DNA from: Emcibacter sp.
Lineage (GTDB): Bacteria > Pseudomonadota > Alphaproteobacteria > Sphingomonadales > Emcibacteraceae
Length of the DNA: 64,000 nucleotides
Assembly (NCBI GenBank): GCA_021741205.1
Contig: JAIOYI010000007.1
Location: 1-64,000, forward strand
Direction of reading: 5' to 3'
Shown: in pieces, positions 45,491 to 55,723 of the stretch
How the letters are laid out: every line of letters begins with the position of its first letter
Position numbering within the stretch: position 1 is the first letter of the stretch
Program-made: the position numbers and the translations under genes
Notes under the pieces: model-generated
Database searches by the model: none
What the model was told of the DNA's origin: nothing
What the model saw: the letters and a program-made list of their open reading frames with translations, nothing else

Positions 45491-46219
45491 ATGACATGTT
45501 AAATTGGCACATATCAAAAACTGTCAATAAGATAAATGATTCGTTTTAACCATAATAATATTGTTGTTTATTAGCTCCATGACTACGAAATATTATTTCA
45601 CAATTAAATTTTTTTGATCGTCAGCTTATTCTTACAATATGAAATATTTAAATAATGTATGTTTTTCTAAAATGATATAAATATTATTTTTTTAGCTTTT
45701 TACCAAATATTATTCGGTTTTATATCACAATATTTATCAAATGAATCATTATGATAAATATGTGTCTTTAATGTCTTAATATATGTGTCAAATATATCAC
45801 ACTACCTTTTTTTAGAAATTGACCATGATTCTAGATAGTGTTAGCGTTCCCCTCTAATTTATTCATTACTCTATCTCTGGCTCGTAAAGGGGCATAATGA
45901 ATAAATAAGAATAAAGTCGGTATGATTTGATCTGTGTGGATTATTTAAAAAATAAATCAGCCGACTACTAATAGGGACGGAATGCTAAGATATTTAATCA
46001 TAAAAAACGAGATGAATTTTATCATATGCTAAGCTTTTTTACCAAAAAAGGCCGCATTATTTTATGAAAGATATCAAAACTGAAATCCCATAATTTTTAA
46101 CTTCCTACGGAGGAAACATAATGAAGAGTAATTTTACTTCACGCCTTAAGTATGGCGTATCAGCAATTACGATCGCTGCCACCATACCCTTTTCAATCCA
46201 AGCCTCTTATGCCGCTGAA
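45490..46219 (+). repeat. diverged copy of the nosR-TonB receptor leader and signal-peptide region
   Basis: From the decayed FNR box (45504-45517) to the end of the receptor signal peptide, the text runs parallel to 37962-38766: shared blocks include AATATATCACAC, the TTTATTCATTA/TAATGAATAAA hairpin (45858-45868, 45895-45905), the final 20 bp before the start, and the first 31 codons. Similarity drops in the AT-rich middle. No gene is seen in 45491-46120. It is a duplicated regulatory segment. Confidence 0.8.
46102..46115 (+). promoter_or_regulatory. ribosome-binding site inside a hairpin, receptor 2
   Basis: The same TTCCT-ACGG-AGGAA hairpin as at 38649-38662, 5 bp before the ATG at 46121. 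Its exact retention while the sequence further upstream has diverged suggests that it is under selection. Confidence 0.5.
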
Positions 46220-49009
46220 GCAGCTAAAGAAGAAGCAACATTCGAAGAAGTCATCGTTACGGGTTCACGTATTGCGCGTGATGAATTTTCATCCGCAAGC
46301 CCAATTTCAACATTTGATGCTACTGAATTAACCAAAGCTGGCGTCACAAGCGTTGACGACTTTCTAAAAGATGTTCCTGCATTTACTGGCTTTCAACTCG
46401 GATCAACCACTAACAATGGTAACAATGGTGCTAAGATGGTGGACCTTCGTGGTCTTGGCATTAAACGCACATTGGTTTTGATCAATGGTCGCCGTCAGGT
46501 TGGAAGCTTCATCGGTGGCAACAGTGATGTTGGCGCCGTGGATATGAATTCAATCCCGATGGCGTTGGTTAAAAGAATTGAAGTATTAAAAGACGGTGCT
46601 TCAACGGCCTATGGTTCTGACGCCTTAGCAGGTGTTGTCAATGTGATTTTACAAGACGATTATGAAGGTTTTGAAGTATCTGCTGATTATGGTGCCGCAA
46701 CGGACAAATGGGATGCTGAAAATTGGTCTGTTTCTGCTCTAGGTGGGGCATCAAGTGACCGCGGTAACTTTACCGCTTCCATGCAATATACTGTTCAAAA
46801 AGAATTGCTTCAGGATGCCCGCGAATTCTCAGAATTTGGCCTCTATCCTGCCCTTGATGCGGATACCAATAAATTTGTTGCTCAACAGCTCGGATCTTCT
46901 AACAGTAGAAGAATCCGTGGACTTTCTGCCGATGCCCTTGCTACTATTATAGGTGCGGGTGGCCCAAATACAGGTAACTATATTGTTGATGCTGGTACTG
47001 GTATTGTGCGTGCGTATAATGGTGCAACAGATACTTACAACTATTCTGCTGTGAATGCACTGGTAACGCCTAATGAACGTTGGCAGTTTGCGACAACTGG
47101 TCATTATGAACTCCTAGAAGACAGCTCTTTTGGTTCGCTTGAATCCTATATGGAAACAAGTTTCACCAAAAGGACATCACACCAACGTCTTGCTCCTGAT
47201 GCATCTTTTGGCGTAACACCAAACTTTAACGGACATTGGAATGATTTAGTTCCAGCATCCAATCCCTTTAACCCCTTTGGTGACAATGCCAATAACCCTT
47301 GGGGTGTTAGTGGTGAAGATGTTCGCATAAACCGTCGTTTTGTAGAAAGTGGTGGTCGCTTGTTCCGTCAATCCGCCTCTACTTTCCGCATGGTAGCAGG
47401 ATTACGTGGGGATGTTTCTGACAATTTATCTTGGGATGCTTCCTATACATTCGCCGATAATGAAATGTCCAACGAAACGAAAAACTATGGTCGCTTTGAT
47501 CGTTGGGAAATTGCGGTTGACCCTGCACTCTGTGCCGCTGATGCTGCCTGTGTTGCTGCAGGTGGTGTCTTGAATCCTTTCGGTGACTATGGATCTATCT
47601 CTCCTGAACAAATGGCTTATATATCAACAGGTTCCCTGAAAGATATTTACCTCAATCGTATGCATCAGTGGCAGGTTAACCTGACAGGTGATACGACGGG
47701 TATGATGGAACTTCCAGGTGGCCCCATCGGTTGGGCAATTGGCTTTGAAACACGCACTGAATCTGCTGAATTCAAACCCGATGAGTTTATTGCTGGTGGC
47801 TTAACCACTGGTGGTGCAAGCTCACCAGTTATCGGCGAGCAATCTGTGAAAGAATTTTACGCAGAAGTTCTATTGCCTGTTTTGTCAAATGCTGATTTTG
47901 CAAAAGATCTCAGCATTGAAGCATCCGTACGTCATTCCAATTACAATACGGCTGCGGACAAAACAACCAACTACCGCATTGGTCTTAATTATGCTCCAGT
48001 TGAAGATGTTCGTTTTAGAGCAGTTTATTCCACAGGTTTCAGAGCACCAAATATTGTTGAGGCTCAAGAAGGTGCAACCGTATCGAACTTCCCAATTTTC
48101 GAAGATCCTTGCGAATTTTACAACCGCCGTCCTGATGTGAATGCAAACTTGGCCGCCAACTGTTTGGCCGATGGATTTGGTGAGGATTTTGAATGGGGTT
48201 TCCAATGGCAAGCACAGGTTGATCAAATAACAAATGCTAACCTAAAACCAGAAAAGTCCCGTTCCATTACTTTGGGTGCGGTGATTACACCAACAGCCTT
48301 GCCAGAACTCTCTATCAGTATTGATTACTGGAATATTAAAGTTAATAACTTCATTCAAGTTATTAATTATAATGACATCATCCGCACCTGTTACAATGCG
48401 GCTGACCGCTCAACAACACCAGCCTGTCAGGTCTTTTCATCTGGCTTGAATGGTCGTGATGATGCGGATCAAGGCGGGCCAGATATTGCTAATATTCCAC
48501 TTAATAACCTCGGAAAACTTGAAACCGACGGTGTTGATGTGAATGTTAACTATCATCTCCCAATCAACCATGATGTGATCACGGGCATGACAGCCAATGT
48601 ATCCACAACATGGATGAATAGCCGTAAAGAAAGCTTCCCACTGATTGGTACCCGTGATCGTATTGGTACTGCGGCAGGCCAAGCAATCTTCCCAGAATGG
48701 CGTATGACGTCAAGCCTCGCCTTGGAAGGTGAAAATTGGTACGTTGCATGGGATACCCGCTATATTGGTAAAACTGATGATGATTATCGTCCCGCTCAAT
48801 TGACCGATGATAGTGTTGCTGAAGCCGTTTGGTACCATGATATTACAGCTTCTTATACCCATAAGGACACTACTGTGACCATGGGTATTAATAACCTGAG
48901 TAATGTTACCCCACCACGTTTCCACAGTGCGTTCAATGCGAACACGGAGCCTGGTACATATGACACAATCGGTCGTCGTTTCTGGGCAAAAGTTACTAAA
49001 AAATTCTAA
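46121..49009 (+). CDS. TonB-dependent receptor 2
   Basis: A 962-residue outer membrane receptor. The signal peptide matches receptor 1 except for a few residues, but the rest is a different subfamily: FEEVIVTGSRIARDEF, then a plug with VEVLKDGASTAYGSDALAGV (R before VEV) and a larger barrel ending RRFWAKVTKKF. This branch is frequent in Alpha- and Gammaproteobacteria that live on peptides or polysaccharides; ligand unknown. An intrinsic terminator follows. The shared start with receptor 1 implies replacement of one receptor body after duplication. Confidence 0.92.
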   Translation: MKSNFTSRLKYGVSAITIAATIPFSIQASYAAEAAKEEATFEEVIVTGSRIARDEFSSASPISTFDATELTKAGVTSVDDFLKDVPAFTGFQLGSTTNNGNNGAKMVDLRGLGIKRTLVLINGRRQVGSFIGGNSDVGAVDMNSIPMALVKRIEVLKDGASTAYGSDALAGVVNVILQDDYEGFEVSADYGAATDKWDAENWSVSALGGASSDRGNFTASMQYTVQKELLQDAREFSEFGLYPALDADTNKFVAQQLGSSNSRRIRGLSADALATIIGAGGPNTGNYIVDAGTGIVRAYNGATDTYNYSAVNALVTPNERWQFATTGHYELLEDSSFGSLESYMETSFTKRTSHQRLAPDASFGVTPNFNGHWNDLVPASNPFNPFGDNANNPWGVSGEDVRINRRFVESGGRLFRQSASTFRMVAGLRGDVSDNLSWDASYTFADNEMSNETKNYGRFDRWEIAVDPALCAADAACVAAGGVLNPFGDYGSISPEQMAYISTGSLKDIYLNRMHQWQVNLTGDTTGMMELPGGPIGWAIGFETRTESAEFKPDEFIAGGLTTGGASSPVIGEQSVKEFYAEVLLPVLSNADFAKDLSIEASVRHSNYNTAADKTTNYRIGLNYAPVEDVRFRAVYSTGFRAPNIVEAQEGATVSNFPIFEDPCEFYNRRPDVNANLAANCLADGFGEDFEWGFQWQAQVDQITNANLKPEKSRSITLGAVITPTALPELSISIDYWNIKVNNFIQVINYNDIIRTCYNAADRSTTPACQVFSSGLNGRDDADQGGPDIANIPLNNLGKLETDGVDVNVNYHLPINHDVITGMTANVSTTWMNSRKESFPLIGTRDRIGTAAGQAIFPEWRMTSSLALEGENWYVAWDTRYIGKTDDDYRPAQLTDDSVAEAVWYHDITASYTHKDTTVTMGINNLSNVTPPRFHSAFNANTEPGTYDTIGRRFWAKVTKKF

Positions 49010-49042
49010 TAGTTGAGTGATTGGAATAATATATTTAAACTT

Positions 49043-49070
49043 AAAGCGGCTCTTATAGAGCCGCTTTTTT
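49043..49070 (+). terminator. intrinsic terminator after TonB receptor 2
   Basis: Arms AAAGCGGCTC (49043-49052) and GAGCCGCTTT (49058-49067) make a 10-bp perfect stem with a 5-base loop and a T run. The A run on the other side lets it act in both directions, which would also serve the convergent gene ending at 49089. Confidence 0.9.
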
Positions 49071-49088
49071 ATTGAGGACTTAATCCGT

Positions 49089-49592
49089 TTATTTTATTCT
49101 TTTAACCTTATAATGCGTTTGTTGTCCCTTGGCATAAAGAAAATAACTTCCCATCGCGCCACGCTCAATCGTTACCTCAAACGGTAAATGGGTGGGTAAG
49201 TTAACCCTTTGATTTCCAGTTTGTAACCATGTCTGGCCATTGGATGTGGTCACCATAAATTGCTTCTGCGGGCCAAATTTTATTTTTTCCACCTCAAGTA
49301 TAATGGTCTCGCCTTCTGGCTCTTTCAATCCAAAAGTTTCTAAGAATTTTTGACCAATGGTTCTTTCTCTTATTTCAGATTGAGGTTTCTCCGTCATTTT
49401 TTCATTAATATGTTGTTCATTTTGCCCCATCTGATTTAGACGATCTGCTAGCATGTCATAACAATCAACGCGATCAGAAATTACTGGAATTTTTCTGCAT
49501 TCCATCATTTCATGTCTCATATCAGCCTGTGCAATAGTATTCTGAATGCCGAACAATAAAGTAAGGGCAACACTTTTTCGGTATAGTTTCAT
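49089..49592 (-). CDS. hypothetical secreted protein with Cys-pair N-terminus
   Basis: A 167-residue protein with a signal peptide (cut near IAQA-DM). The mature start MECRKIPVISDRVDCYDMLAD has the C...I..D..RL.CYD pattern seen in several small periplasmic proteins, including those beside type VI secretion genes, but no such genes are here. The second half (KIKFGPQKQFMVTTSNGQTW) looks like a small beta domain. Function unknown. It lies 67 bp after putA on the same strand. Confidence 0.75.
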   Translation of the reverse strand: MKLYRKSVALTLLFGIQNTIAQADMRHEMMECRKIPVISDRVDCYDMLADRLNQMGQNEQHINEKMTEKPQSEIRERTIGQKFLETFGLKEPEGETIILEVEKIKFGPQKQFMVTTSNGQTWLQTGNQRVNLPTHLPFEVTIERGAMGSYFLYAKGQQTHYKVKRIK

Positions 49593-49658
49593 GATAAACT
49601 CCTTATTAATGAGTTGCGAAAGTGCATGCCCATAACATTATCTGATTTTATGGTCTCC

Positions 49659-52600
49659 TCAAAGGCTAAAAAGTTCCGCATTACCGCCCGTGGCCACTGT
49701 ATTGATACTGAGGGTTTTTTCGGTCGCAAAACGGAACAGATAGCGAGGTCCGCCAGCCTTTGGTCCTGTGCCCGATAATCCCTGCCCGCCAAAGGGTTGC
49801 ACCCCAACCACAGCGCCCACGATATTGCGGTTCACATAGGTGTTTCCCACGTCAAGCTTTTGAAAAATATCATCTGCCGTGGCTTCGATACGGCTATGAA
49901 TACCAAGTGTCAGGCCAAAACCTGTTGTTTGCACATCCCTTAAAACCTGATCCAGATTTTTTGCCTTATAGCGAATGATATGAAGAACAGGGCCAAAGAC
50001 TTCGGCCTTTAATTGATCGAGTGAGGCAATCTCATAAATATGAGGGGCAAAAAATGTTCCCCCGCTACAGCTATCTGGCACCTCGAGCTTGGCAATTAAG
50101 CGTGCCTCCCGATCCATTCTGTTCACATGATTTTGCAACATTTGGCAAGCACTCTGATCAATCACTGGCCCCACATCGGTGGAAAGCAACATCGGATCAC
50201 CAATTTTAAGGCAAGCAAGCGCCCCCTTCAACATATCAATAATTTTATCCGCTACATCCTCTTGCAAGTAAAGCACCCGAAGGGCAGAACAACGCTGTCC
50301 CGCCGATTGAAAGGCCGATGAAATAGCATCATCCACAACCTGTTCGGGAAGTGCCGTGCTATCAACGATCATCACATTCTGACCACCAGTTTCAGCTATA
50401 AGCGGCACAATGGCTCCGTCCCTATTCGCCAATGTGCGGTTAATGATTTTTGCTGTATCGGTGGAGCCCGTGAAGGCAACGCCACTGATGCGTTCATCGG
50501 CCACAAGCTTTGCCCCAACCTTTGCCCCATCCCCCGTCAAAAGATGAAGAATATCAACAGGAATGCCCGCGGCATGAAGTATTTTTACGGCCTCATAAGC
50601 AATAATTGGCGTTTGTTCCGCAGGTTTTGCCATGACCGCATTGCCAGCGGCAAGGGCGGCGGCCACTTGACCCACAAATATGGCAAGCGGAAAGTTCCAC
50701 GGGCTGATACAAAGGAAGATGCCCCGCCCATGAAGGGACAGCAAATTTTTCTCGCCCGTACATCCCGGCAATAGAATCGGATCTTGAAAATGCGCCTCTG
50801 CCTGCAGAGCATAATAACGCAAAAAATCAACGGCCTCTCTTACCTCAGACAGGGCATCGCCTATGGTGCGACCAGCTTCTTTTGCAATAATGCCCATCAG
50901 CCGTTCATAATTCTGTTCCATAATATCGGCTGCCTTATTCAAGATATCTGCTCGTGTCTTGCCCCCCCTTTGATCCCAATCTTTCTGGGCAAGAGTTGCT
51001 TTTTGCAGCGCCAAATCAATGTCGTCGTCCTGTGCAATGCCAACACTGCCAACAATATGGCTGTTATCTGCGGGGCTTAATATATTTTCGTTGGATCTGG
51101 TTATTAATGTCCCGCCCACAATCGGTCCTGAAACCAACGGGATTTTCACCGCATCCACCATTTTATGGGTCAAATCCTCCATATGGAGGGGATCGGACAG
51201 ATCAATTCCCTTGGCATTTCTACGCATTCCCGCCTCACGACCCGAGGCAGATAAAATATCAACAGGTAGAGGAATTAAACCATGGCGACGAGGCATTGCA
51301 GCAGATACCAGGTCAACGGAATCCTGCATCAATTCCTCTACACTCACCTTTTTATCCATAAAGCGATTAACGAAGGAACTGTTGGCACCATTTTCAAGCA
51401 GGCGCCGCACCAAATAAGGCAATAAATCCTTATGAGCGCCCACGGGGGCATAAACCCGCACATAAACAGGCGGACTTGCCATATTCTGAAGCTCGTCATA
51501 GAGAAGATGTCCCATACCGTGGAGCCGTTGAAATTCGAAATCACGGTCATCGCCTGCAAGATCCAAAATCAAGGCCACCGTATAGGCATTATGGCTGGCA
51601 AATTGTGGATAGATAACATCCCGCGCCATCATCATGCGCTCTGCACAAACCTGATAACTGAGGTCAGTGGTGGGTTTTCGGGTATAAACAGGATAATCGG
51701 GCAGTCCCATTTCCTGCGCATGTTTAATTTCACTATCCCAATAAGCGCCCTTGACCAGCCGCACCATAAATTTTCGGTTCAAATCCCGCCCAAGCGCAAT
51801 CAACCAATCCAAAACATAAGGCGCCCGCTTTTGATAGGCCTGCACCACAATACCAAGACCACCCCAATTGGCAAGATCAGGGTCTCGTGCTAAGGCTTCA
51901 AAAATATCCAGAGAAATATCAAGTCTGTCTGCCTCTTCCGCGTCAATGGTAAAACCCAAGCCATACCCCTTGGCAGCCTTTGCAAGATCACGAATCTTAT
52001 CCAACATTTCCCCCATCACCAAATCTTTTTGAGCATATTCATAGCGGGGGTGAAGAGCGGAAAATTTTACAGATATACCATGGGCGGAAAATACGCTGCC
52101 CTTGTCTTTTAATGCTATATGATCTTGTCCAATTTTTTCAATGGCCTCGCCATAGGCCTTAAAATATTGTTCGGCATCCTTATGGGTTCTCGCCCCTTCC
52201 CCTAGCATATCAAATGAAAAGCGGGTTTCTTTGCGATTTTCTTTTTTTCCTCTTTTGGCCGCTTCCTCGATGGTGCGTCCCAAAACATATTGACCGCCCA
52301 TAATACGCATGGCCTGCATCACCGCATTTCGGATCACGGGCTCACCCGATTTTGATACTAATCGTTTCATCCAGCCCGCAACATTTTGTGTTACATCATC
52401 CCCCAGATTCACAATATCTCCCGTCAGCATCAATCCCCAAGTGGAGGCATTGACAAACAGAGATTCTGATTTTCCCTTATGATTTGACCAATCCCCCGAT
52501 TGAATCTTTTCCGCAATCAGTTTATCGGCTGTTAAGCCATCCGGCACCCGAAGCAGAGCCTCCGCAAGGCACATCAACGCCACACCCTCCCGATTGGATA

Positions 52601-52841
52601 AACCAAATTCCTGCAAGAAATAATCCATAGTTCCCTGCCGGCCACTTTGTTTTCGGGACAGGATCACAAGACTGCGGGCAGATTCTACAATTCTGTCCCT
52701 TGCATCCTGTGAAAGGCTGGTCTCATTCAGCAGACCTGTGATACAGTCTTCTTCATCATGGTGGGTCATGAGCCGAATTTTATGGCGAATATCCCCAAGA
52801 TTATTGATCTGTTCAAGCTTATTTCCTGCTGTAGAATACAT
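49659..52841 (-). CDS. putA: PutA, bifunctional proline dehydrogenase and glutamate-semialdehyde dehydrogenase
   Basis: A 1,060-residue enzyme. The proline dehydrogenase barrel spans about 150-450 and the aldehyde dehydrogenase about 540-1,020, with the catalytic Cys in SAGQRCSALR and Glu in AETGGQN. It oxidises proline to glutamate in two channelled steps. The N-terminal ribbon-helix-helix DNA-binding domain of E. coli PutA is absent, so it cannot repress itself; the Lrp/AsnC gene at 54879 may control it. A fragment of the same gene survives at 45380-45464. Confidence 0.95.
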   Translation of the reverse strand: MYSTAGNKLEQINNLGDIRHKIRLMTHHDEEDCITGLLNETSLSQDARDRIVESARSLVILSRKQSGRQGTMDYFLQEFGLSNREGVALMCLAEALLRVPDGLTADKLIAEKIQSGDWSNHKGKSESLFVNASTWGLMLTGDIVNLGDDVTQNVAGWMKRLVSKSGEPVIRNAVMQAMRIMGGQYVLGRTIEEAAKRGKKENRKETRFSFDMLGEGARTHKDAEQYFKAYGEAIEKIGQDHIALKDKGSVFSAHGISVKFSALHPRYEYAQKDLVMGEMLDKIRDLAKAAKGYGLGFTIDAEEADRLDISLDIFEALARDPDLANWGGLGIVVQAYQKRAPYVLDWLIALGRDLNRKFMVRLVKGAYWDSEIKHAQEMGLPDYPVYTRKPTTDLSYQVCAERMMMARDVIYPQFASHNAYTVALILDLAGDDRDFEFQRLHGMGHLLYDELQNMASPPVYVRVYAPVGAHKDLLPYLVRRLLENGANSSFVNRFMDKKVSVEELMQDSVDLVSAAMPRRHGLIPLPVDILSASGREAGMRRNAKGIDLSDPLHMEDLTHKMVDAVKIPLVSGPIVGGTLITRSNENILSPADNSHIVGSVGIAQDDDIDLALQKATLAQKDWDQRGGKTRADILNKAADIMEQNYERLMGIIAKEAGRTIGDALSEVREAVDFLRYYALQAEAHFQDPILLPGCTGEKNLLSLHGRGIFLCISPWNFPLAIFVGQVAAALAAGNAVMAKPAEQTPIIAYEAVKILHAAGIPVDILHLLTGDGAKVGAKLVADERISGVAFTGSTDTAKIINRTLANRDGAIVPLIAETGGQNVMIVDSTALPEQVVDDAISSAFQSAGQRCSALRVLYLQEDVADKIIDMLKGALACLKIGDPMLLSTDVGPVIDQSACQMLQNHVNRMDREARLIAKLEVPDSCSGGTFFAPHIYEIASLDQLKAEVFGPVLHIIRYKAKNLDQVLRDVQTTGFGLTLGIHSRIEATADDIFQKLDVGNTYVNRNIVGAVVGVQPFGGQGLSGTGPKAGGPRYLFRFATEKTLSINTVATGGNAELFSL

Positions 52842-52985
52842 TATTCACACCTTTAATGATTAATTTATATTCTATAGATATAGCATAAATATAGCAGTAT
52901 ATCTCACCATACTACGGATTTTAACTTTATTTAATCTATGAAAATGGGATTTTTGTAGTTTTTTATGCTATTTTAATTTAACAAA

Positions 52986-54365
52986 TTAACAGACCACCAC
53001 ATTAACAGCCAAGCCGCCTTTTGAGGTTTCTTTATAGGTCACCTTCATATCTGCCCCTGTTTGGCGCATGGTTTCGATAACCCTGTCCAAGGACACCATA
53101 TGTTTGCCATCTCCCCGCAAAGCGAGACGGCTCGCATCAATGGCCTTTACTGCCCCCATGGCGTTGCGCTCAATACAAGGAACCTGCACCAACCCGCCAA
53201 TAGGATCACAAGTTAGCCCCAAATTATGTTCCATGCCAATTTCGGCGGCATTTTCCACCTGTTCCACGCTGCCGCCCATAACCGCCGTTAAGGCGCCTGC
53301 CGCCATAGAACAGGCAACACCAACTTCCCCTTGACAACCCACCTCTGCGCCCGATATGGAGGCATTCTTTTTATAAAGCGATCCTATGGCCGCAGCGGTC
53401 AGTAAAAAGTCATAGATACCGTCTTTACCCCGTCTGTTGTAAAAACGATCAAAATAACGCAGTACCGCTGGAATAATTCCCGCAGCTCCGTTGGTTGGTG
53501 CTGTGACCACTTGACCGCCAGCGGCATTCTCTTCATTCACCGCCAGAGCCCATAAATTGATCCAATCCAGTATGACGGTCGGATCACAAAGCTGTCTTTC
53601 CTGACTAGAGCGCAGATCTTCAAAATGCTGAGCCGCACGCCTTGCCACCTTGAGCCCTCCTGGTAATATGCCCCGTGTCGTACATCCTCGGTCAATACAG
53701 CTTTCCATAGCCTGCCAAATATTATCCATACCCGATATGAGCGCCTGTTCCGAAATCAAGACTAATTCATTAGCCCTCATTAATTCTGCCACCGTAAGCT
53801 TATGACGTGCGCAAAGTGCGAGAAGTTCATCGCCGCTGTCAAAGGAATAGGGTACTGGTGCCTGCACTAAGGCGGGGGTATTTCTGCCCAAATCAGCATC
53901 AGACACCACAAAACCACCGCCAACAGAATAATAATTCTCTCGGCATAGCAGATCACCCTTGTCATCATAGGCTGAAAAACTCATGCCATTGGTATGATGT
54001 GGCAAAAGCGCCTCCATATGAAGAGCCATATCTTTTTGTTCATCAAAATTTATGATTTTTTTGGACAGAAGATTAATTTTTTTATGCGCACGGACTTCGG
54101 CCACGGTATGCGCAATAATATTGGGATCAATATTGTCTGGCGCATGACCCATAAGCCCCAAGATAAGGGCGATATCCGTTCCATGACCTTTACCTGTTAG
54201 AGCAAGGGCACCGTATATATCAACATTAATTTTATGAATAAGGGGAAAAAGATTGTTTGTTTCAAGTGACGAAAGAAAATTTTTGGCGGCAATCATGGGG
54301 CCTACGGTATGGGAACTTGATGGACCGATACCAATTTTAAAAAGATCAAAAACGCCTAAAAACAT
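52986..54365 (-). CDS. sdaA: L-serine ammonia-lyase, iron-sulfur type
   Basis: A protein of about 459 residues from the ATG at 54365 (the frame extends to 54392). The start FDLFKIGIGPSSSHTVGPM is the classic beginning of SdaA/SdaB. Cysteines for the 4Fe-4S cluster are in GCQGEVGVACS, CDPIGGLVQVPC and near the end. It deaminates serine to pyruvate. The gene lies 144 bp upstream of putA on the same strand; both feed amino-acid carbon into central metabolism. Confidence 0.93.
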   Translation of the reverse strand: MFLGVFDLFKIGIGPSSSHTVGPMIAAKNFLSSLETNNLFPLIHKINVDIYGALALTGKGHGTDIALILGLMGHAPDNIDPNIIAHTVAEVRAHKKINLLSKKIINFDEQKDMALHMEALLPHHTNGMSFSAYDDKGDLLCRENYYSVGGGFVVSDADLGRNTPALVQAPVPYSFDSGDELLALCARHKLTVAELMRANELVLISEQALISGMDNIWQAMESCIDRGCTTRGILPGGLKVARRAAQHFEDLRSSQERQLCDPTVILDWINLWALAVNEENAAGGQVVTAPTNGAAGIIPAVLRYFDRFYNRRGKDGIYDFLLTAAAIGSLYKKNASISGAEVGCQGEVGVACSMAAGALTAVMGGSVEQVENAAEIGMEHNLGLTCDPIGGLVQVPCIERNAMGAVKAIDASRLALRGDGKHMVSLDRVIETMRQTGADMKVTYKETSKGGLAVNVVVC

Positions 54366-54421
54366 AGCTCTACACCCCGAGAATAAATTCACAGAGCCAA
54401 TTTTAAGCTCTTTGGGTGACT

Positions 54422-54586
54422 TTACTTGCCACTCATGCCTTTATCAACTGCTTTTATATGATCCAAAACACGAAACCATTTGTTGGTTTGGCATATCTGC
54501 ATAGCTTGAGACCGTCCTAAACGACGGATTAACTGTCTTGCTAATGCTTCTACTGTTTCATCAGGCATATCTTTTCTTTCACCCAT
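54422..54586 (-). CDS. small conserved hypothetical protein, 54 residues
   Basis: A short frame beginning MGERKDMPDETVEALARQLI and ending DKGMSGK. It has a compact helical, basic composition with a helix-turn-helix-like stretch (RLGRSQAMQICQTNKWFRVL). Similar small proteins occur in alphaproteobacteria but I cannot name a function. It ends 57 bp before the serine ammonia-lyase start on the same strand. The ribosome-binding site is weak; the ATG at residue 7 is an alternative start. Confidence 0.55.
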   Translation of the reverse strand: MGERKDMPDETVEALARQLIRRLGRSQAMQICQTNKWFRVLDHIKAVDKGMSGK

Positions 54587-54878
54587 CTTAAATAAGTCGC
54601 ATTTCCAATATGTGTATAATCATCTATTAATGTGGCAATTTTAAGCCACTCCATTTTATTCATCACAACTTATATTGGCAACCGTTTACGCCTCAAAATA
54701 TGCCTTGTCAACGGCTAAGTCATTTTTTTCAATGAATAAAATGCATCATCTCATTCCTTTTTGTAATCATTGTAATATTAGACCAAAAAACACCCTTTTC
54801 ACAAGTTAAATACACTGTTATATTGCGTAATAACTCAAATATTATCTATATAAAAACTATTATACAGCATTAAATCCT
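54587..54878. other. AT-rich divergent promoter gap
   Basis: About 290 bp between the 54-residue gene (minus) and the Lrp/AsnC regulator (plus). No gene or strong repeat is seen. It should hold both promoters and probably the binding sites of the regulator. Confidence 0.4.
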
Positions 54879-55376
54879 ATGAATCATGATAAATCACGAC
54901 CTATCGACAAGATCGATCGCAAAATTCTGAAATTACTTCAGATGGATGGCCGATTGTCCAATGTCAAATTGGCCCAATCTATAAATTTAAGTCCTACCCC
55001 TTGCTTGGAAAGGGTTAAACGACTTGAAAAGGAAGGTTTCATTAAGGGTTATGCTGCCTTGCTTGATTCTGACCTTCTTGGCGCGGCTCTTGTCTCTTTT
55101 ATTGAGGTTTCTCTTGATAAAACAACAACACTTGCCCTCGACGAATTTCGAAAAGCAATTCTAGCCATAGAAGAAGTGCAAGAGTGTCATATGGTAGCGG
55201 GTGGATTTGATTATCTCATTAAAGTCAGAACCCGTGACATGATCCATTACAGGAAGTTTCTTGGTGAAAAACTATCCGCCTTGCCCGGCGTTAGCAGCAC
55301 CCATACTTATGTGGTCATGGAGGAAGTAAAAGCCTCTAGCGCTATTGCAATATCTGGCAATAACCCTAAATCATAG
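54879..55376 (+). CDS. Lrp/AsnC family transcription regulator, PutR-like
   Basis: A 165-residue regulator: an N-terminal winged helix (about 12-70; DRKILKLLQMDGRLSNVKLA) and a C-terminal ligand-sensing domain with GGFDYLIKVRTRDM. PutR-type members activate putA in response to proline in alphaproteobacteria. Its nearness to putA and sdaA, and the lack of a DNA-binding domain in PutA, make that role likely, though not proven. Confidence 0.88.
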   Translation: MNHDKSRPIDKIDRKILKLLQMDGRLSNVKLAQSINLSPTPCLERVKRLEKEGFIKGYAALLDSDLLGAALVSFIEVSLDKTTTLALDEFRKAILAIEEVQECHMVAGGFDYLIKVRTRDMIHYRKFLGEKLSALPGVSSTHTYVVMEEVKASSAIAISGNNPKS

Positions 55377-55405
55377 TGTAACAGCAACAAGTAAGATTAA
55401 TCCCT

Positions 55406-55723
55406 ATGCCCAAAATTACCTTTATCTCACCTGATGAACAGGAATTTATTATCAATACTGTATCTGGAAACTCGTTAATGGAGGTCGCCGTGGATAATAA
55501 TATTCCTGGCATTGATGCCGATTGCGAAGGTGGCTGCGCCTGTGCCACATGTCACATTATCATTCCAGAAAATTTTGCAGCAACCGTCACACCCTTAGAA
55601 GAAGATGAACATTATCTTCTTGATTTTCTTAATAACAGGCAAAAAAATAGCCGTCTCAGCTGCCAGATTGAAGTTACTGACGCACTGGACGGCATAATCA
55701 TTAAAGTTCCAAATCAAGATTAA
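55406..55723 (+). CDS. 2Fe-2S ferredoxin, adrenodoxin type
   Basis: A 105-residue ferredoxin. Cluster cysteines are in CEGGCACATC (C-x5-C-x2-C) and the late SRLSCQIEV. It carries electrons to cytochromes P450, Fe-S assembly or related enzymes. It starts 29 bp after the regulator gene. Its stop overlaps the stop of the convergent gene by 2 bp. Confidence 0.93.
   Translation: MPKITFISPDEQEFIINTVSGNSLMEVAVDNNIPGIDADCEGGCACATCHIIIPENFAATVTPLEEDEHYLLDFLNNRQKNSRLSCQIEVTDALDGIIIKVPNQD

Noticed and set aside
45305..45517. 70-codon minus-strand ORF as a gene
   Set aside because: It is made of putA and nosR fragments and overlaps the end of the peptidase gene; treated as a duplication scar.
49589..49807. 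72-codon minus-strand ORF at the end of putA
   Set aside because: It overlaps putA in another frame and has no recognisable content.
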